The position numbers and the translations under genes were made by a program. DNA of 18,631 bases from assembly GCA_035690425.1 (NCBI GenBank), contig DASSKO010000144.1, positions 1 through 18,631 on the forward strand, written 5' to 3'. This stretch comes from DASSKO01 sp035690425. Its GTDB lineage: Bacteria; Actinomycetota; Actinomycetes; Propionibacteriales; Nocardioidaceae. Numbering within the stretch: position 1 is the first letter of the stretch; each line of letters starts with the position of its first letter. Below the pieces are notes generated by a model. That model made no database searches. It was given only the letters and a program-made list of their open reading frames with translations, and was not told where the DNA came from. Below are positions 1-7,787 of the stretch, one piece after another.

Positions 1-663
1 AGGCTGGCCCTGGCGGCGGCCGGTGCGCACGAGGAGGCGTCGGGGGCCAACTCAGTCGTGGGCAGTGACATCTCCGCCAAGGACAGCCTGCCCGACGTGA
101 TCGCGAAGATCGGCTACGCGGACGCCGGCGCGGTGGAGGACACCGTCGCCCAGCTCGACGTGGCCGTCCTCGAGCGCGTGGTGGACAAGGTCGTCAAGGC
201 TCGACGCGTGGATCTCTACGGCGTGGGCGCGAGCGCGTTCGTGGCGCTCGACCTGCAGCAGAAGCTGCACCGCATCGGCCTGGTGACCTTCGCCTGGCCG
301 GACCCTCATGCGGCGCTCACCTCGGCGGCCCTGCTCGGCGCCGACGACGTCGCGATCGGGATGTCCCACACCGGCAGCACCAGGGACACGATCGACGCCC
401 TCGCGCTGGCCAAGAGGAACCGCGCCACCACCGTCGCGGTCACCAACTTCCCCCGCTCGCCGATCAGCCAGGTGGCCGACCTGGTGCTCACCACGGCGGC
501 TCGCGAGACGACCTTCCGGTCGGGCGCGATGGCGAGCCGGATCGCTGCGCTCACCGTGGTTGATTGCCTGTTCGTGGCCGTCGCGCAACGGAACTACTCG
601 AGCACCCGCCGGGCGCTCGAGCGCACGTACAAGGCCGTCAGCCCCCGCCGCCGCGAAGGCTGA
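1..663 (+). CDS. RpiR/MurR-family transcriptional regulator, C-terminal part (5' end outside window)
   Basis: The reading frame is open from base 1 to the TGA at 661-663, giving 220 visible residues without a start, so the gene is truncated by the window edge. The visible part is a SIS (sugar isomerase) domain: a nucleotide-fold segment DLYGVGASAFVALDLQQKL near visible residues 71-89, and the phosphosugar-loop-like SHTGSTRDTIDAL near 122-134. RpiR-family regulators have an N-terminal HTH_6 DNA-binding domain, which would lie upstream, followed by such a SIS effector domain that binds phosphosugars. The gene lies just upstream of, and on the same strand as, an ABC importer, near murQ and anmK. 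By analogy with MurR it may respond to MurNAc-6-P or a related phosphosugar; that ligand is inferred. Family call good, ligand unproven. Confidence 0.85.
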   Translation, partial: RLALAAAGAHEEASGANSVVGSDISAKDSLPDVIAKIGYADAGAVEDTVAQLDVAVLERVVDKVVKARRVDLYGVGASAFVALDLQQKLHRIGLVTFAWPDPHAALTSAALLGADDVAIGMSHTGSTRDTIDALALAKRNRATTVAVTNFPRSPISQVADLVLTTAARETTFRSGAMASRIAALTVVDCLFVAVAQRNYSSTRRALERTYKAVSPRRREG

Positions 664-681
664 GCCGGGCATGCGTCCGGC
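664..681 (+). terminator. Possible terminator hairpin after the RpiR-type gene
   Basis: Immediately after the stop codon, GCCGGGC (664-670) can pair with GTCCGGC (675-681) around the loop ATGC, a 7-bp stem with one G-U pair. No U tract follows, which is common for actinobacterial terminators but makes the call weak. Confidence 0.35.
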
Positions 682-695
682 CCCGACTGTGGTGC

Positions 696-732
696 TTATT
701 TTCGGACAATAACAATTTCATGGCACTTATTG
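696..732. promoter_or_regulatory. AT-rich operator-like repeats upstream of the importer operon
   Basis: In otherwise G/C-rich DNA, TTATT (696-700), AATAA (708-712) and TTATT (727-731) form two inverted-repeat pairs: TTATT-N7-AATAA, and CAATAA (707-712) with TTATTG (727-732). The last arm overlaps the proposed -35 hexamer at 730-735, a typical place for a repressor to act. The upstream RpiR-type protein is the obvious candidate binder, which is inference. Confidence 0.4.
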
Positions 733-758
733 ACCTCCCCTGTCGGCATCCATAGAGT
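730..758 (+). promoter_or_regulatory. Sigma70-type promoter of the importer operon
   Basis: TTGACC (730-735), a 17-base spacer and TAGAGT (753-758) fit a housekeeping -35/-10 pair at ideal spacing. Transcription would begin near 765, giving a leader of about 90 bases before the ATG at 855. The -35 overlaps the AT-rich inverted repeat, consistent with repression. Confidence 0.55.
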
Positions 759-772
759 GTCTGATGCGCGCC

Positions 773-827
773 GGGACGCTTCGCCGAAGCAGTCCCGCAT
801 GCGGATGGGCGTCCGCCTCGGACGCCC
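773..827 (+). promoter_or_regulatory. Two consecutive stem-loops in the 5' leader of the binding-protein gene
   Basis: Hairpin 1: GGGAC-GCTTC (773-782) pairs with GAAGC-A-GTCCC (786-796) around the loop GCC with one bulged A. Hairpin 2: GGGCGTCCG (807-815) pairs perfectly with CGGACGCCC (819-827) around CCT, followed by CTTCTTG. Both lie between the proposed promoter and the ribosome binding site (GGGAGG, 840-845). They could form an mRNA-stabilising or attenuating leader; hairpin 2 could also act as a weak terminator. Confidence 0.45.
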
Positions 828-854
828 CTTCTTGAAACCGGGAGGTCCACGCGC

Positions 855-2672
855 ATGCGAAAACTGCGATACGCGGCTGCACCGGCGCTGCTCGCGCTCT
901 GTGCCAGCGTCGCCGGCTGCCAGGGAGGCCAGCCTGCCTCCGCTTCTGGCGGTGGCACGTTCACCACCATCGACGAGTACCACAGCATCAAGCCAGGTGC
1001 GCCGATGAACCCGTTCAACGACTCGGGCAGCGCCTTCCTCGGCTACGACGAGATGCGCCTGGGCTGGTTCAAGTACTCCCCGACCGACAACAACGCGTTC
1101 TGGCCGGGCGTCGCAGCCTCCTGGGACGTCCAGGACAACGGGCAGAAGGTCATCCTGCACCTGCAGCCCAAGGGTGGCTGGTCTGACGGAAAGCCGCTGA
1201 CGGCCCAGGATGTCAAGACCTCGATCGCCATCGCGTTCACCCAGGGCACCGCGCAGTCGATGAACCTCGGCACCGTCAAGGCCGTCGACGACAAGACCGT
1301 CGAGTGTGACCAGATCCCAGGGCAGAACAACGCGACGTTCCTGCACCAGCTGCTCGGCACCGTGATCGTCCCCGACTCGGTGTACGGCAGCCAGCTGCCC
1401 TCCGACATCTGGTCGACCATCGCCGCCTCGCAGTACACCGGCAACGACCAGGCCAAGGCCGCCGCGGCGACGAAGGCCCAGAGCACGCTGACCGCTCTCG
1501 GCAAGAAGATCGCCGCGTTCGCGCCGCAGAAGGACGTGTCGGCCGGCCCGTTCGTGATCCAGGGCATCAACCCCGGTGAGGCGGTGCTCGACAAGAACAC
1601 GCACTTCTACGCGGTGGACAACGTGCACCCGGACAAGGTCGTGCTCCGCAACTACAGCGGCAACGAGCAGATCTGGGGATACCTGGAGTCCGGGCAGCTC
1701 GACTTCGCGCCGTACACCGCGATGCCCACCAACGTGCTCAACCAGATCCTCGCGGAGAAGGGCAACCAGCGCGTCGACGCCACCAGCTACGTGGCGGCCG
1801 CGCTCGGCTTCAACGAGAGCGTGAAGCCGCTCGACAGCGTCGACGTGCGGAGGGCCCTCGCCGAGATCGTCGACCGCTCGGCGGTCCAGAAGGTCGGCGA
1901 GCCGGTGAGCGGCACGGCCTCGAAGTACACCACCGGCATGATCGACTCCGTCGTGAACGACTGGATGAGCACGGCGGACATCAGCAAGCTGAAGACGTAC
2001 GACCACAACACCGCGGATGCTGCGAAGCTGCTTCAGCAGGCCGGGCTCACGAAGGGTTCCGATGGCAAGTGGCGGCTGCCGAACGGCCAGCCGTGGACCC
2101 TGGACGTGTGGACCGTCAACGGGTTCAGCGACTGGATCGCTGCTGCCAAGGTGATCTCCAGCGAGCTGACCTCATTCGGCATTCCGTCACAGCCGAAGAT
2201 GGCCCCCGACTACGCGACCTACCAGGAGGAGCTCGCCAAGGGCAAGTACCCGCTCGGGTTCTGGCTGATCGCGCTAGGCCCGGACGCCTACTCGACGTTC
2301 GCCCGGATCTACGGAGAGCCGGACGGCTACAACGTGGTCGGTGACAAGGTGGTCCACTACCCGGCATCGGCGCAGGACAAGGGCAACTGGATCGGCGGCC
2401 CGACCAGCTACCAGGTCCCCGGAGGCGGAACGATCGACCCCGGCCAGGTCACCTACCAGCTGTCCCACGTCCCGGTCGCCCAGCAGAAGGACCTGGTCAC
2501 CAAGCTGGCCCTGGTCACGAACGACCAGCTGCCGGTCTACACCCTGTGGAACTACATCAACGTGCAGTTCGTCAACAACACCCGGTTCACCGACTTCCCC
2601 TCCGGAGACGGCGCGCTCAACAACTCCCCGGGTGTCTGGATGCAGCTCGGCTACGTGAAGCCGAAGAGCTGA
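855..2672 (+). CDS. ABC importer solute-binding lipoprotein, family 5 (dipeptide/oligopeptide type)
   Basis: The product has 605 residues, typical for SBP_bac_5 proteins, which capture peptides, nickel or some oligosaccharides outside the membrane. The start is ATG at 855, with GGGAGG at 840-845. A lipoprotein signal peptide is visible: basic MRKLRY, a hydrophobic stretch, then the lipobox VAGC with lipidation at Cys22. Family-typical elements include the early segment WPGVAASWDVQDNGQKVILH, the WSDGKPLTAQDVKTSI motif, and LDSVDVRRALAEIVDR in the second half. It heads an operon with two permeases and two ATPases. Regulator, MurQ, AnmK and SIS-isomerase neighbours suggest a cell-wall-derived ligand such as MurNAc, anhydro-MurNAc or a muropeptide. 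The sequence alone does not give the ligand; ordinary peptides remain possible. Confidence 0.9.
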   Translation: MRKLRYAAAPALLALCASVAGCQGGQPASASGGGTFTTIDEYHSIKPGAPMNPFNDSGSAFLGYDEMRLGWFKYSPTDNNAFWPGVAASWDVQDNGQKVILHLQPKGGWSDGKPLTAQDVKTSIAIAFTQGTAQSMNLGTVKAVDDKTVECDQIPGQNNATFLHQLLGTVIVPDSVYGSQLPSDIWSTIAASQYTGNDQAKAAAATKAQSTLTALGKKIAAFAPQKDVSAGPFVIQGINPGEAVLDKNTHFYAVDNVHPDKVVLRNYSGNEQIWGYLESGQLDFAPYTAMPTNVLNQILAEKGNQRVDATSYVAAALGFNESVKPLDSVDVRRALAEIVDRSAVQKVGEPVSGTASKYTTGMIDSVVNDWMSTADISKLKTYDHNTADAAKLLQQAGLTKGSDGKWRLPNGQPWTLDVWTVNGFSDWIAAAKVISSELTSFGIPSQPKMAPDYATYQEELAKGKYPLGFWLIALGPDAYSTFARIYGEPDGYNVVGDKVVHYPASAQDKGNWIGGPTSYQVPGGGTIDPGQVTYQLSHVPVAQQKDLVTKLALVTNDQLPVYTLWNYINVQFVNNTRFTDFPSGDGALNNSPGVWMQLGYVKPKS

Positions 2673-2689
2673 ACCTGAAGAGTACGATG

Positions 2690-2728
2690 CGTCGGCCGGG
2701 CGCGGCGCTCACCGTGGCCCGGCCGACG
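2690..2728 (+). promoter_or_regulatory. Strong stem-loop between binding-protein and permease genes
   Basis: CGTCGGCCGGGC (2690-2701) is perfectly complementary to GCCCGGCCGACG (2717-2728), a 12-bp GC-rich stem with a 15-base loop. It lies in the 86-bp gap between the binding protein and the first permease and has no U tract after it. This is the usual position of hairpins that protect binding-protein mRNA and lower permease expression (known from malE-malF-type operons); the same role is inferred here. Confidence 0.6.
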
Positions 2729-2758
2729 TGCTCTCGCCCTTTCGGAGGTGGAAAACGG

Positions 2759-3757
2759 ATGAGGCGACTAGCACTCCGGCTGGGCCGGCGGCTGCTCGGC
2801 GGCCTGGTCATGATCTGGCTGGTCTCGACGTTCACCTTCTTCATCGTTCACGCGCTGCCGGGTGACCCGGTTCAGGTGCAGTACGAGACCCTGCTGGCGC
2901 GGGGGGTGCCGCCGGACCAGGCGCAGCACCAGGTCTCGGTGATGTACGGCTTCGTGCCCCATACCTCGGTCTGGCACCAGTACGGCGACTACATCTTCGG
3001 CCTCGTGCACGGCGACCTCGGGCAGTCGATCAGCTACACCGGCGTCGGCGTCGGGCACATCGTCCTCGCCGCCGCACCGTGGACGGTCGTCCTGGTGCTC
3101 ACCGGAATCATGGCCAGCTTCCTGGTCGGCGTGAGCCTCGGCGTGCTCGCCGCGGTCCGGCGGTCGAGCCGGATCGGCGACCTGCTGTCGGTGTCCGGGT
3201 CGCTGCTGCACGGCATCCCGCAGTTCGTGCTCGCACTGCTGCTGCTCTACATCTTCTCGACGCAGCTGGCGATCATGCCCTACGGGGCGCCCTACGACGC
3301 GTCGTACTCGCCCGGGTTGAACTGGCCGTTCATGCAGTCGGTGATCTCGCACGCGATCCTTCCGGTAGCCGCCTACGCTCTGTCCAGCTACGGAGGCTGG
3401 TTGCTCACGATGAAGTCGAGCGTCATCTCGGTGCTCGGTGACGACTTCATCCTGGCCGCCGAGCTGCGGGGGCTCCGGGGGATCACGGTCATGAGGTACG
3501 TCGCACGCAACGCGATCCTGCCGCTGTTCACCATCCTGGCGCTGTCCATCGGGTTCATGTTCGGAGGCTCGGTGTTCATCGAGAGCATCTTCGACTACCA
3601 GGGGCTGGGCCAGATGCTGCTCTCCAGCATCTCCGCCCGGGACTACCCGCTGATGGCGGGTGCGTTCCTGCTGATCACGGCCGCGGTCATCGTGGCGAAC
3701 ATCCTGGCCGAGCTGGTGTACACGGTCATCGACCCACGTGTGCGGAGGCAGGCATGA
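2759..3757 (+). CDS. ABC importer permease, DppB/OppB type
   Basis: The product has 332 residues, the usual length for DppB-type inner membrane permeases of dipeptide/oligopeptide importers. The frame is open farther upstream, but ATG at 2759 is chosen because GGAGGTG (2744-2750) precedes it and the protein then begins with the family-typical N-terminus: basic residues, a first membrane helix (about 9-30) and HALPGDPV. The EAA-like loop that contacts the ATPase is LRGLRGITVMRYVARNAILP, near residues 235-257, and further hydrophobic helices surround it. The stop overlaps the next start in ATGA (3754-3757), so the two permeases are translationally coupled and probably form a heterodimer. Confidence 0.92.
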   Translation: MRRLALRLGRRLLGGLVMIWLVSTFTFFIVHALPGDPVQVQYETLLARGVPPDQAQHQVSVMYGFVPHTSVWHQYGDYIFGLVHGDLGQSISYTGVGVGHIVLAAAPWTVVLVLTGIMASFLVGVSLGVLAAVRRSSRIGDLLSVSGSLLHGIPQFVLALLLLYIFSTQLAIMPYGAPYDASYSPGLNWPFMQSVISHAILPVAAYALSSYGGWLLTMKSSVISVLGDDFILAAELRGLRGITVMRYVARNAILPLFTILALSIGFMFGGSVFIESIFDYQGLGQMLLSSISARDYPLMAGAFLLITAAVIVANILAELVYTVIDPRVRRQA

Positions 3758-4659
3758 GCACCACCGTCGACCCTGTCGTCGCCGCGGTCGGGCGGCGGAC
3801 GCCGAAGCACCACTTCTGGCACGGGCTGCGCGTGGTCATGCTGCGACGGCCCAGCAGAATCGTCGGCGCGGGCATCTGCGCGCTGTTCGCGTTCCTCGCC
3901 GTGTTCGGGCCCCACCTGTATCCAGCGAACCTGCCGATCGATCCCACCGCGATCTTCCAGGGGCCGAGCAGCCAGCACTGGCTCGGCACCGACTTCGAGG
4001 GCACCGACGTCCTCGCCCTGCTGGTCACCGGGACCCGCTACGTCCTGGAGGCGGCCGCCTTCGCCTCCCTGTTCACGGTGGTGATCGGCACCACGGTCGG
4101 ACTGGTCGCCGGCTACCAGCGCGGCCTCTCCGACTCGTCGCTGATGAAGGTCACCGACTTCGTGCTGACGGTTCCGGGCTTCCCGCTGCTCATCGTCCTC
4201 TCGACGGTCTGGGACTTCGGAGCACCCGCCTCGATGGGGCTGGTGCTCGGGATCACCGGCTGGGGTGGCCTGGCCCGGGCCGTCCGCTCGCAGACGCTGT
4301 CGCTTCGTGAGCGCGGCTTCATCGAAGCGGCACGGGGACTCGACCTGCCGGCGGCACACATCGTCTTCCGTGAGCTGTTGCCCAACGTCGCGCCGTACAT
4401 CGCGATGAGCCTGCTGCTCACGTTCACCGGGTTCGTGTACGCCGAGGTCGGGCTCTTCTTCCTCGGAGTGGTGCCGTTCACGGTGAACAACTGGGGCGTC
4501 ATGCTCAACCTCGCGGTCCAGAACGGGGCGCTGTCAGCCACGTCGGCACTGTCGTACCTGTTGGCGCCGCTGGTCGCGATCCTGCTTCTCACGCTCGGTG
4601 TGGTGCTCGTGCTCGACGCCTTCGACGAGCTGTTCAACCCACGACTTCGGGAGGGCTGA
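3754..4659 (+). CDS. ABC importer permease, DppC/OppC type
   Basis: The product has 301 residues, a normal DppC length. It starts at ATG 3754, overlapping the previous gene by 4 bases. A long cytoplasmic N-terminus precedes the first membrane helix (about 35-54). The family segment HWLGTDFEGTDVLALL begins near residue 76; the canonical form is GTDxxGRDV, so the usual Arg is Thr here. The EAA loop RGFIEAARGLDLPAAHIVF is near 187-205, followed by the LLPNVAPYI motif. The final TGA shares a base with the next ATG (TGATG, 4657-4661). It would pair with the upstream permease to form the transmembrane channel. Confidence 0.92.
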   Translation: MSTTVDPVVAAVGRRTPKHHFWHGLRVVMLRRPSRIVGAGICALFAFLAVFGPHLYPANLPIDPTAIFQGPSSQHWLGTDFEGTDVLALLVTGTRYVLEAAAFASLFTVVIGTTVGLVAGYQRGLSDSSLMKVTDFVLTVPGFPLLIVLSTVWDFGAPASMGLVLGITGWGGLARAVRSQTLSLRERGFIEAARGLDLPAAHIVFRELLPNVAPYIAMSLLLTFTGFVYAEVGLFFLGVVPFTVNNWGVMLNLAVQNGALSATSALSYLLAPLVAILLLTLGVVLVLDAFDELFNPRLREG

Positions 4660-5720
4660 TGGTGCTGCTGGACCACGCAGCGGTGTCCCAGGACGCTGCA
4701 GTTCGGGTGCGCGGGCTCTCCGTCGTCTACCGCACCGACGTCGGTGAGCGAGCGGCGGTCCGCTCCGTCGACCTCGACCTGTCCCCGGGCCAGATCACCG
4801 GGATCGTTGGGGAGTCCGGGTCCGGCAAGTCGACACTTGCGCTGGCGCTGCTCAACGCCGTACCCAAACCCGGCCGGATCGCTGCAGGCAGCATCGAGGT
4901 CGGAGATCTCGGCGAGATCACCGGTCTCAGCGGTCGCCGGCTGCGCCACCTGCGCGGCGGCGAGATCGGCTACGTCTTCCAGGCGTCCCAGAACTCGCTC
5001 AACCCCCTGAAGACGATCGGCAAGCAGCTTCTCGACCTCGGGAGGTCGCACGGCGTCGACGACCTGCGGGGAATGGTCAGGGACGCAGGGGAGCTCGCCG
5101 GAAGGATGGGGCTCGACGGGAAGAGGGTGCTCGACTCCTATCAGCACGAGCTGTCCGGCGGGATGCGCCAGCGTGTCGGCATCATGTTCGCGCTCGTGCT
5201 CAACGCCCGCGTGCTGGTGCTGGACGAACCGACCACCGCGCTCGACATGCTCAGCCAGGTCGCCGTGCTCGACATCGTCCGTGAGATCCACCGCGAACGT
5301 GGGCTGGCCACCGTGATCATCACCCACGACATGGGCGTGGTCGCGGAGATGGCAGACCGGATCGCGGTGATGTACGGCGGGCGGCTCGTCGAGGTGGGCC
5401 CGGCCGTCGAGGTGCTCCGCGATCCGCGACACCCCTACACCAGGGCACTGATCAGGGCGATCCCGCGACTGGTCGGTGACCCCGAAGCGGCCAGCGCTCT
5501 GCCCGGCCGTCCGCCGGACCTCGTCACACTTCCCCAGCAGGGCTGCGTCTTCCGCGAGCGCTGCCCCCTGGCGCTGCCCATCTGCGCGACCCTCGATCCG
5601 GCCATGACGCACGACGGGATGCGCGGCGTCGCCTGTCACGCGGCAGACGGAACTCCGAGCAGTTCCGAGGACGAGGACAGGAACGAACCCATCCAGGCAG
5701 GCGGGGAGAAGACGTCATGA
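4659..5720 (+). CDS. ABC importer ATPase, DppD/OppD type
   Basis: The product has 353 residues and all motifs of an active ABC ATPase: Walker A GESGSGKST (51-59), Q-loop Gln108, signature LSGGM (165-169), Walker B with Asp189-Glu190, and H-loop His223. The C-terminal region has the Cys-rich extension typical of oligopeptide ATPases (CVFRERCPLALPIC, then ACH), which in related proteins holds an Fe-S cluster. The segment after the Q-loop reads QASQNSLNP rather than the common QDPMTSLNP, a minor variant. It overlaps the permease by one base and the next ATPase by four (ATGA, 5717-5720). It would form a heterodimeric motor with the following gene product at the inner face of the membrane. Confidence 0.93.
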   Translation: MVLLDHAAVSQDAAVRVRGLSVVYRTDVGERAAVRSVDLDLSPGQITGIVGESGSGKSTLALALLNAVPKPGRIAAGSIEVGDLGEITGLSGRRLRHLRGGEIGYVFQASQNSLNPLKTIGKQLLDLGRSHGVDDLRGMVRDAGELAGRMGLDGKRVLDSYQHELSGGMRQRVGIMFALVLNARVLVLDEPTTALDMLSQVAVLDIVREIHRERGLATVIITHDMGVVAEMADRIAVMYGGRLVEVGPAVEVLRDPRHPYTRALIRAIPRLVGDPEAASALPGRPPDLVTLPQQGCVFRERCPLALPICATLDPAMTHDGMRGVACHAADGTPSSSEDEDRNEPIQAGGEKTS

Positions 5721-6727
5721 TCGAGGCCACGGGAATCGCCAAGACCTACCCCGCGCGCGGGGGCGGTCTGGTGGAGCGCAGAGACGTCGTCGCGCTGCGC
5801 GGCGTCGACTTCTCGCTGCCCGCCGGCGGTGCGGTCTCGTTCATCGGTGAGTCGGGCTGCGGCAAGACCACGCTCGGCCGCATCCTGTCCGGCGTCGAGA
5901 GCCATGACGGTGGCCGGCTGGTGATCGACGGGGTCGACGTCGACGCGACCGACAAGCACAAGCGCCGCGCCGCCTTCCGGCGCGTGCAGCTGGTGCACCA
6001 AGACCCCTACTCGGCGCTCAACCCCACGCGCACGGTCGGGAACATCCTCGGCGACCCGCTGCGCCGGCGGGCCCGTGAGACCCGCGCTTCTCGTGGGTGG
6101 GTGGAGCAGCGGGCACGCGAGGTGCTGGAGCTGGTCGGCCTCGAGCCGGACACCGTGCTGCCGAAGTACCCGCACACCCTGTCGGGCGGGCAGCGCCAGC
6201 GGGTGGTCATCGCGCGCGCCCTCACCGCGGATCCTGCCGTGCTCGTCGCCGACGAGGCGGTGTCCATGATCGACGTCTCGCTGCGTCTCGGGATCCTCGG
6301 GCTGCTGCGTGACCTGCGCGAACGTCTCGGCGTGGCACTCCTGTTCATCACCCATGACGTGGCCACGGCTCGCTATGTGGGGGTCGAGGGCGAGATCTAC
6401 GTGATCTACCGGGGCCAAGTCATCGAGCGTGGCCCCACCGACCAGGTGATCCAGGCTCCGGTGCACCCCTACACGCAGTGCCTGCTCTCCTCCATCCCAG
6501 TGATGCGGGGAATCGAGGAGCCTGGACCTGACCGGCTCATGCCGAGTGCGGGCCCCGAGGCCGCCGAGCAGGACAGCCCTGGTTGCCTGTTCGCGGCGCG
6601 CTGTCCGCTTGCCACGGATGTCTGTCGGCGTGAACGCCCGGTGCTCACGCCCATCCCGGGAACTGGCCAGGAGCATGCCTGCCATCACCCAGCGGTGCGC
6701 AGCGTGGTGCCGGTCCCGGTCGGGTGA
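5717..6727 (+). CDS. ABC importer ATPase, DppF/OppF type
   Basis: The product has 336 residues. Walker A is GESGCGKTT (44-52), Q-loop Gln95 lies in HQDPYSALNP, the signature LSGGQ is at 155-159, Walker B is VLVADEAVS with Asp179-Glu180, and the H-loop is His213. After the catalytic Glu the near-universal Pro is replaced by Ala (DEA instead of DEP); the catalytic residues themselves are intact. A C-terminal Cys motif CLFAARCPLATDVC is followed by a late Cys in ACHH, as in the OppF family. It is the last gene of the importer operon and ends 14 bases before the convergent SIS gene. Confidence 0.92.
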   Translation: MIEATGIAKTYPARGGGLVERRDVVALRGVDFSLPAGGAVSFIGESGCGKTTLGRILSGVESHDGGRLVIDGVDVDATDKHKRRAAFRRVQLVHQDPYSALNPTRTVGNILGDPLRRRARETRASRGWVEQRAREVLELVGLEPDTVLPKYPHTLSGGQRQRVVIARALTADPAVLVADEAVSMIDVSLRLGILGLLRDLRERLGVALLFITHDVATARYVGVEGEIYVIYRGQVIERGPTDQVIQAPVHPYTQCLLSSIPVMRGIEEPGPDRLMPSAGPEAAEQDSPGCLFAARCPLATDVCRRERPVLTPIPGTGQEHACHHPAVRSVVPVPVG

Positions 6728-6741
6728 GCCGCCGGGACCAG

Positions 6742-7785
6742 TCAGCTCGTCTGGGTCACCTTGGAAAGCCCGCGCGGACGGTCGGGGTCGAGGCCGTCGG
6801 CCCGGCACAGGGCCTCTGCGATGAGCTGTCCGCCGACGACCAACGCTGCGGGCGACACCTCCTCGGGCAGCGGGGGGCACGGTAGGTGGACCTGGCAGTG
6901 CTTCGCCAGTGTCGTCCCGCCGCCTATCCCGATCACCAGGCTTCCGCGAGCGGCCGCGTTCGCAGCGATGGTGGCGAGCCCGTCATGTGCCGGACCGGCC
7001 TGCGCGGAGACGACGATGAGCGCGCTGTTCTCGTCGAGCACGGCGATCGGTCCGTGCTCGAGGTCAGCGGCGGACAGGCCGAGCGCCGGCCGGTACGATG
7101 TCTCGGCGATCTTCAAGGAGATCTCCTGGGCCGTGGAAGCGGTGAAGCCGCGCCCGGTCACCACGAGCGCTCGTCGGTCTCGTAGTAGTGCGGCTGTGGC
7201 CTCGGCTGCCGCGGTCTGCTGCAGCATCTCGGAGATCGCAGAGGGGAGCCGGCCCAGCGCGGCGAGGAACTCCGCGTCCGGCGGCGCACTGCGCAGCCCC
7301 TCGGCGAGCAGAGCCAGCGCCACCATCTGGCAGGTGTAGGTCTTGGTGGCCGGGACGGCGTGCTCGGTGCCGGCGCGAGTCACCCAGGCGAGGTCGGCGG
7401 CCTGGGCGAGAGGACTCAACTCGTCGTTGGTCACGGCGATGGTGGCGGCGCCGCAGGCGCTCGCCCAGTTCAGCGTGGAGACGATCTCGTCGGTGGCCCC
7501 GGACTGGGAGAGGAAGACCCCGACGGTTCCGGACAAGTCGTGCTCGGCGCCGTACAGCGTCGCGATGCTGGGCGACCCGAGGGCGGCCGGGAGCGACGCG
7601 TGCGTCTCGACGAGGTACCGGCCGTAGACCGCGGCGGCGTCGGAGGAGCCGCGTGCGTAGAAGCGCACGTGGTGGCAGCCGTCGACGACGTCCCTCAGCT
7701 CGTCCAGTCGCGGGAGCAGCTCGTGGAGGGTCGCGGCTACGGCGGCCGGCTGCTCACCGATCTCACGGGCCATCGTCGTGGCCAT
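6742..7785 (-). CDS. Double-SIS-domain sugar-phosphate isomerase/deaminase (GlmS isomerase-like, NagB-II/AgaS type)
   Basis: The product has 347 residues and corresponds to the isomerase half of GlmS without the N-terminal glutaminase domain. Recognisable are MAREIGEQP at the start, ARGSSDAAAVYGRYLVE and SQSGATDEIV in SIS domain 1, AGTEHAVPATKTYTCQ, and GRGFTASTAQEISLKIAE followed by LEHGP in SIS domain 2. The tail DPDRPRGLSKVTQT resembles the GlmS C-terminus. ATG at 7785 is chosen because GGAGG (7797-7793) lies 7 bases upstream; an in-frame GTG at 7791 overlaps the murQ stop but is too close to that site. Without a glutaminase it more likely deaminates or isomerises GlcN-6-P to Fru-6-P than makes it. 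Cotranscription with murQ supports amino sugar catabolism; the exact substrate is inferred. Confidence 0.85.
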   Translation of the reverse strand: MATTMAREIGEQPAAVAATLHELLPRLDELRDVVDGCHHVRFYARGSSDAAAVYGRYLVETHASLPAALGSPSIATLYGAEHDLSGTVGVFLSQSGATDEIVSTLNWASACGAATIAVTNDELSPLAQAADLAWVTRAGTEHAVPATKTYTCQMVALALLAEGLRSAPPDAEFLAALGRLPSAISEMLQQTAAAEATAALLRDRRALVVTGRGFTASTAQEISLKIAETSYRPALGLSAADLEHGPIAVLDENSALIVVSAQAGPAHDGLATIAANAAARGSLVIGIGGGTTLAKHCQVHLPCPPLPEEVSPAALVVGGQLIAEALCRADGLDPDRPRGLSKVTQTS

Positions 7786-7787
7786 CG

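Noticed and set aside
2546..2758. Longer start for the first permease within the binding-protein gene
   Set aside because: The extra N-terminus would overlap the binding-protein gene out of frame; ATG 2759 has a strong ribosome site and gives the normal family length.
4113..5639. Long open frame (about 500 codons) on the minus strand opposite the permease and ATPase genes
   Set aside because: It is antisense to two clearly conserved genes, its translation is low-complexity (Arg/Asp/Gly/Val-rich) with no family motif, and such shadows are expected at high GC.
6742..7785. Calling the SIS protein GlmS
   Set aside because: The N-terminal Cys-glutaminase domain is absent, so it cannot be the glutamine-dependent synthase; only the isomerase half is present.
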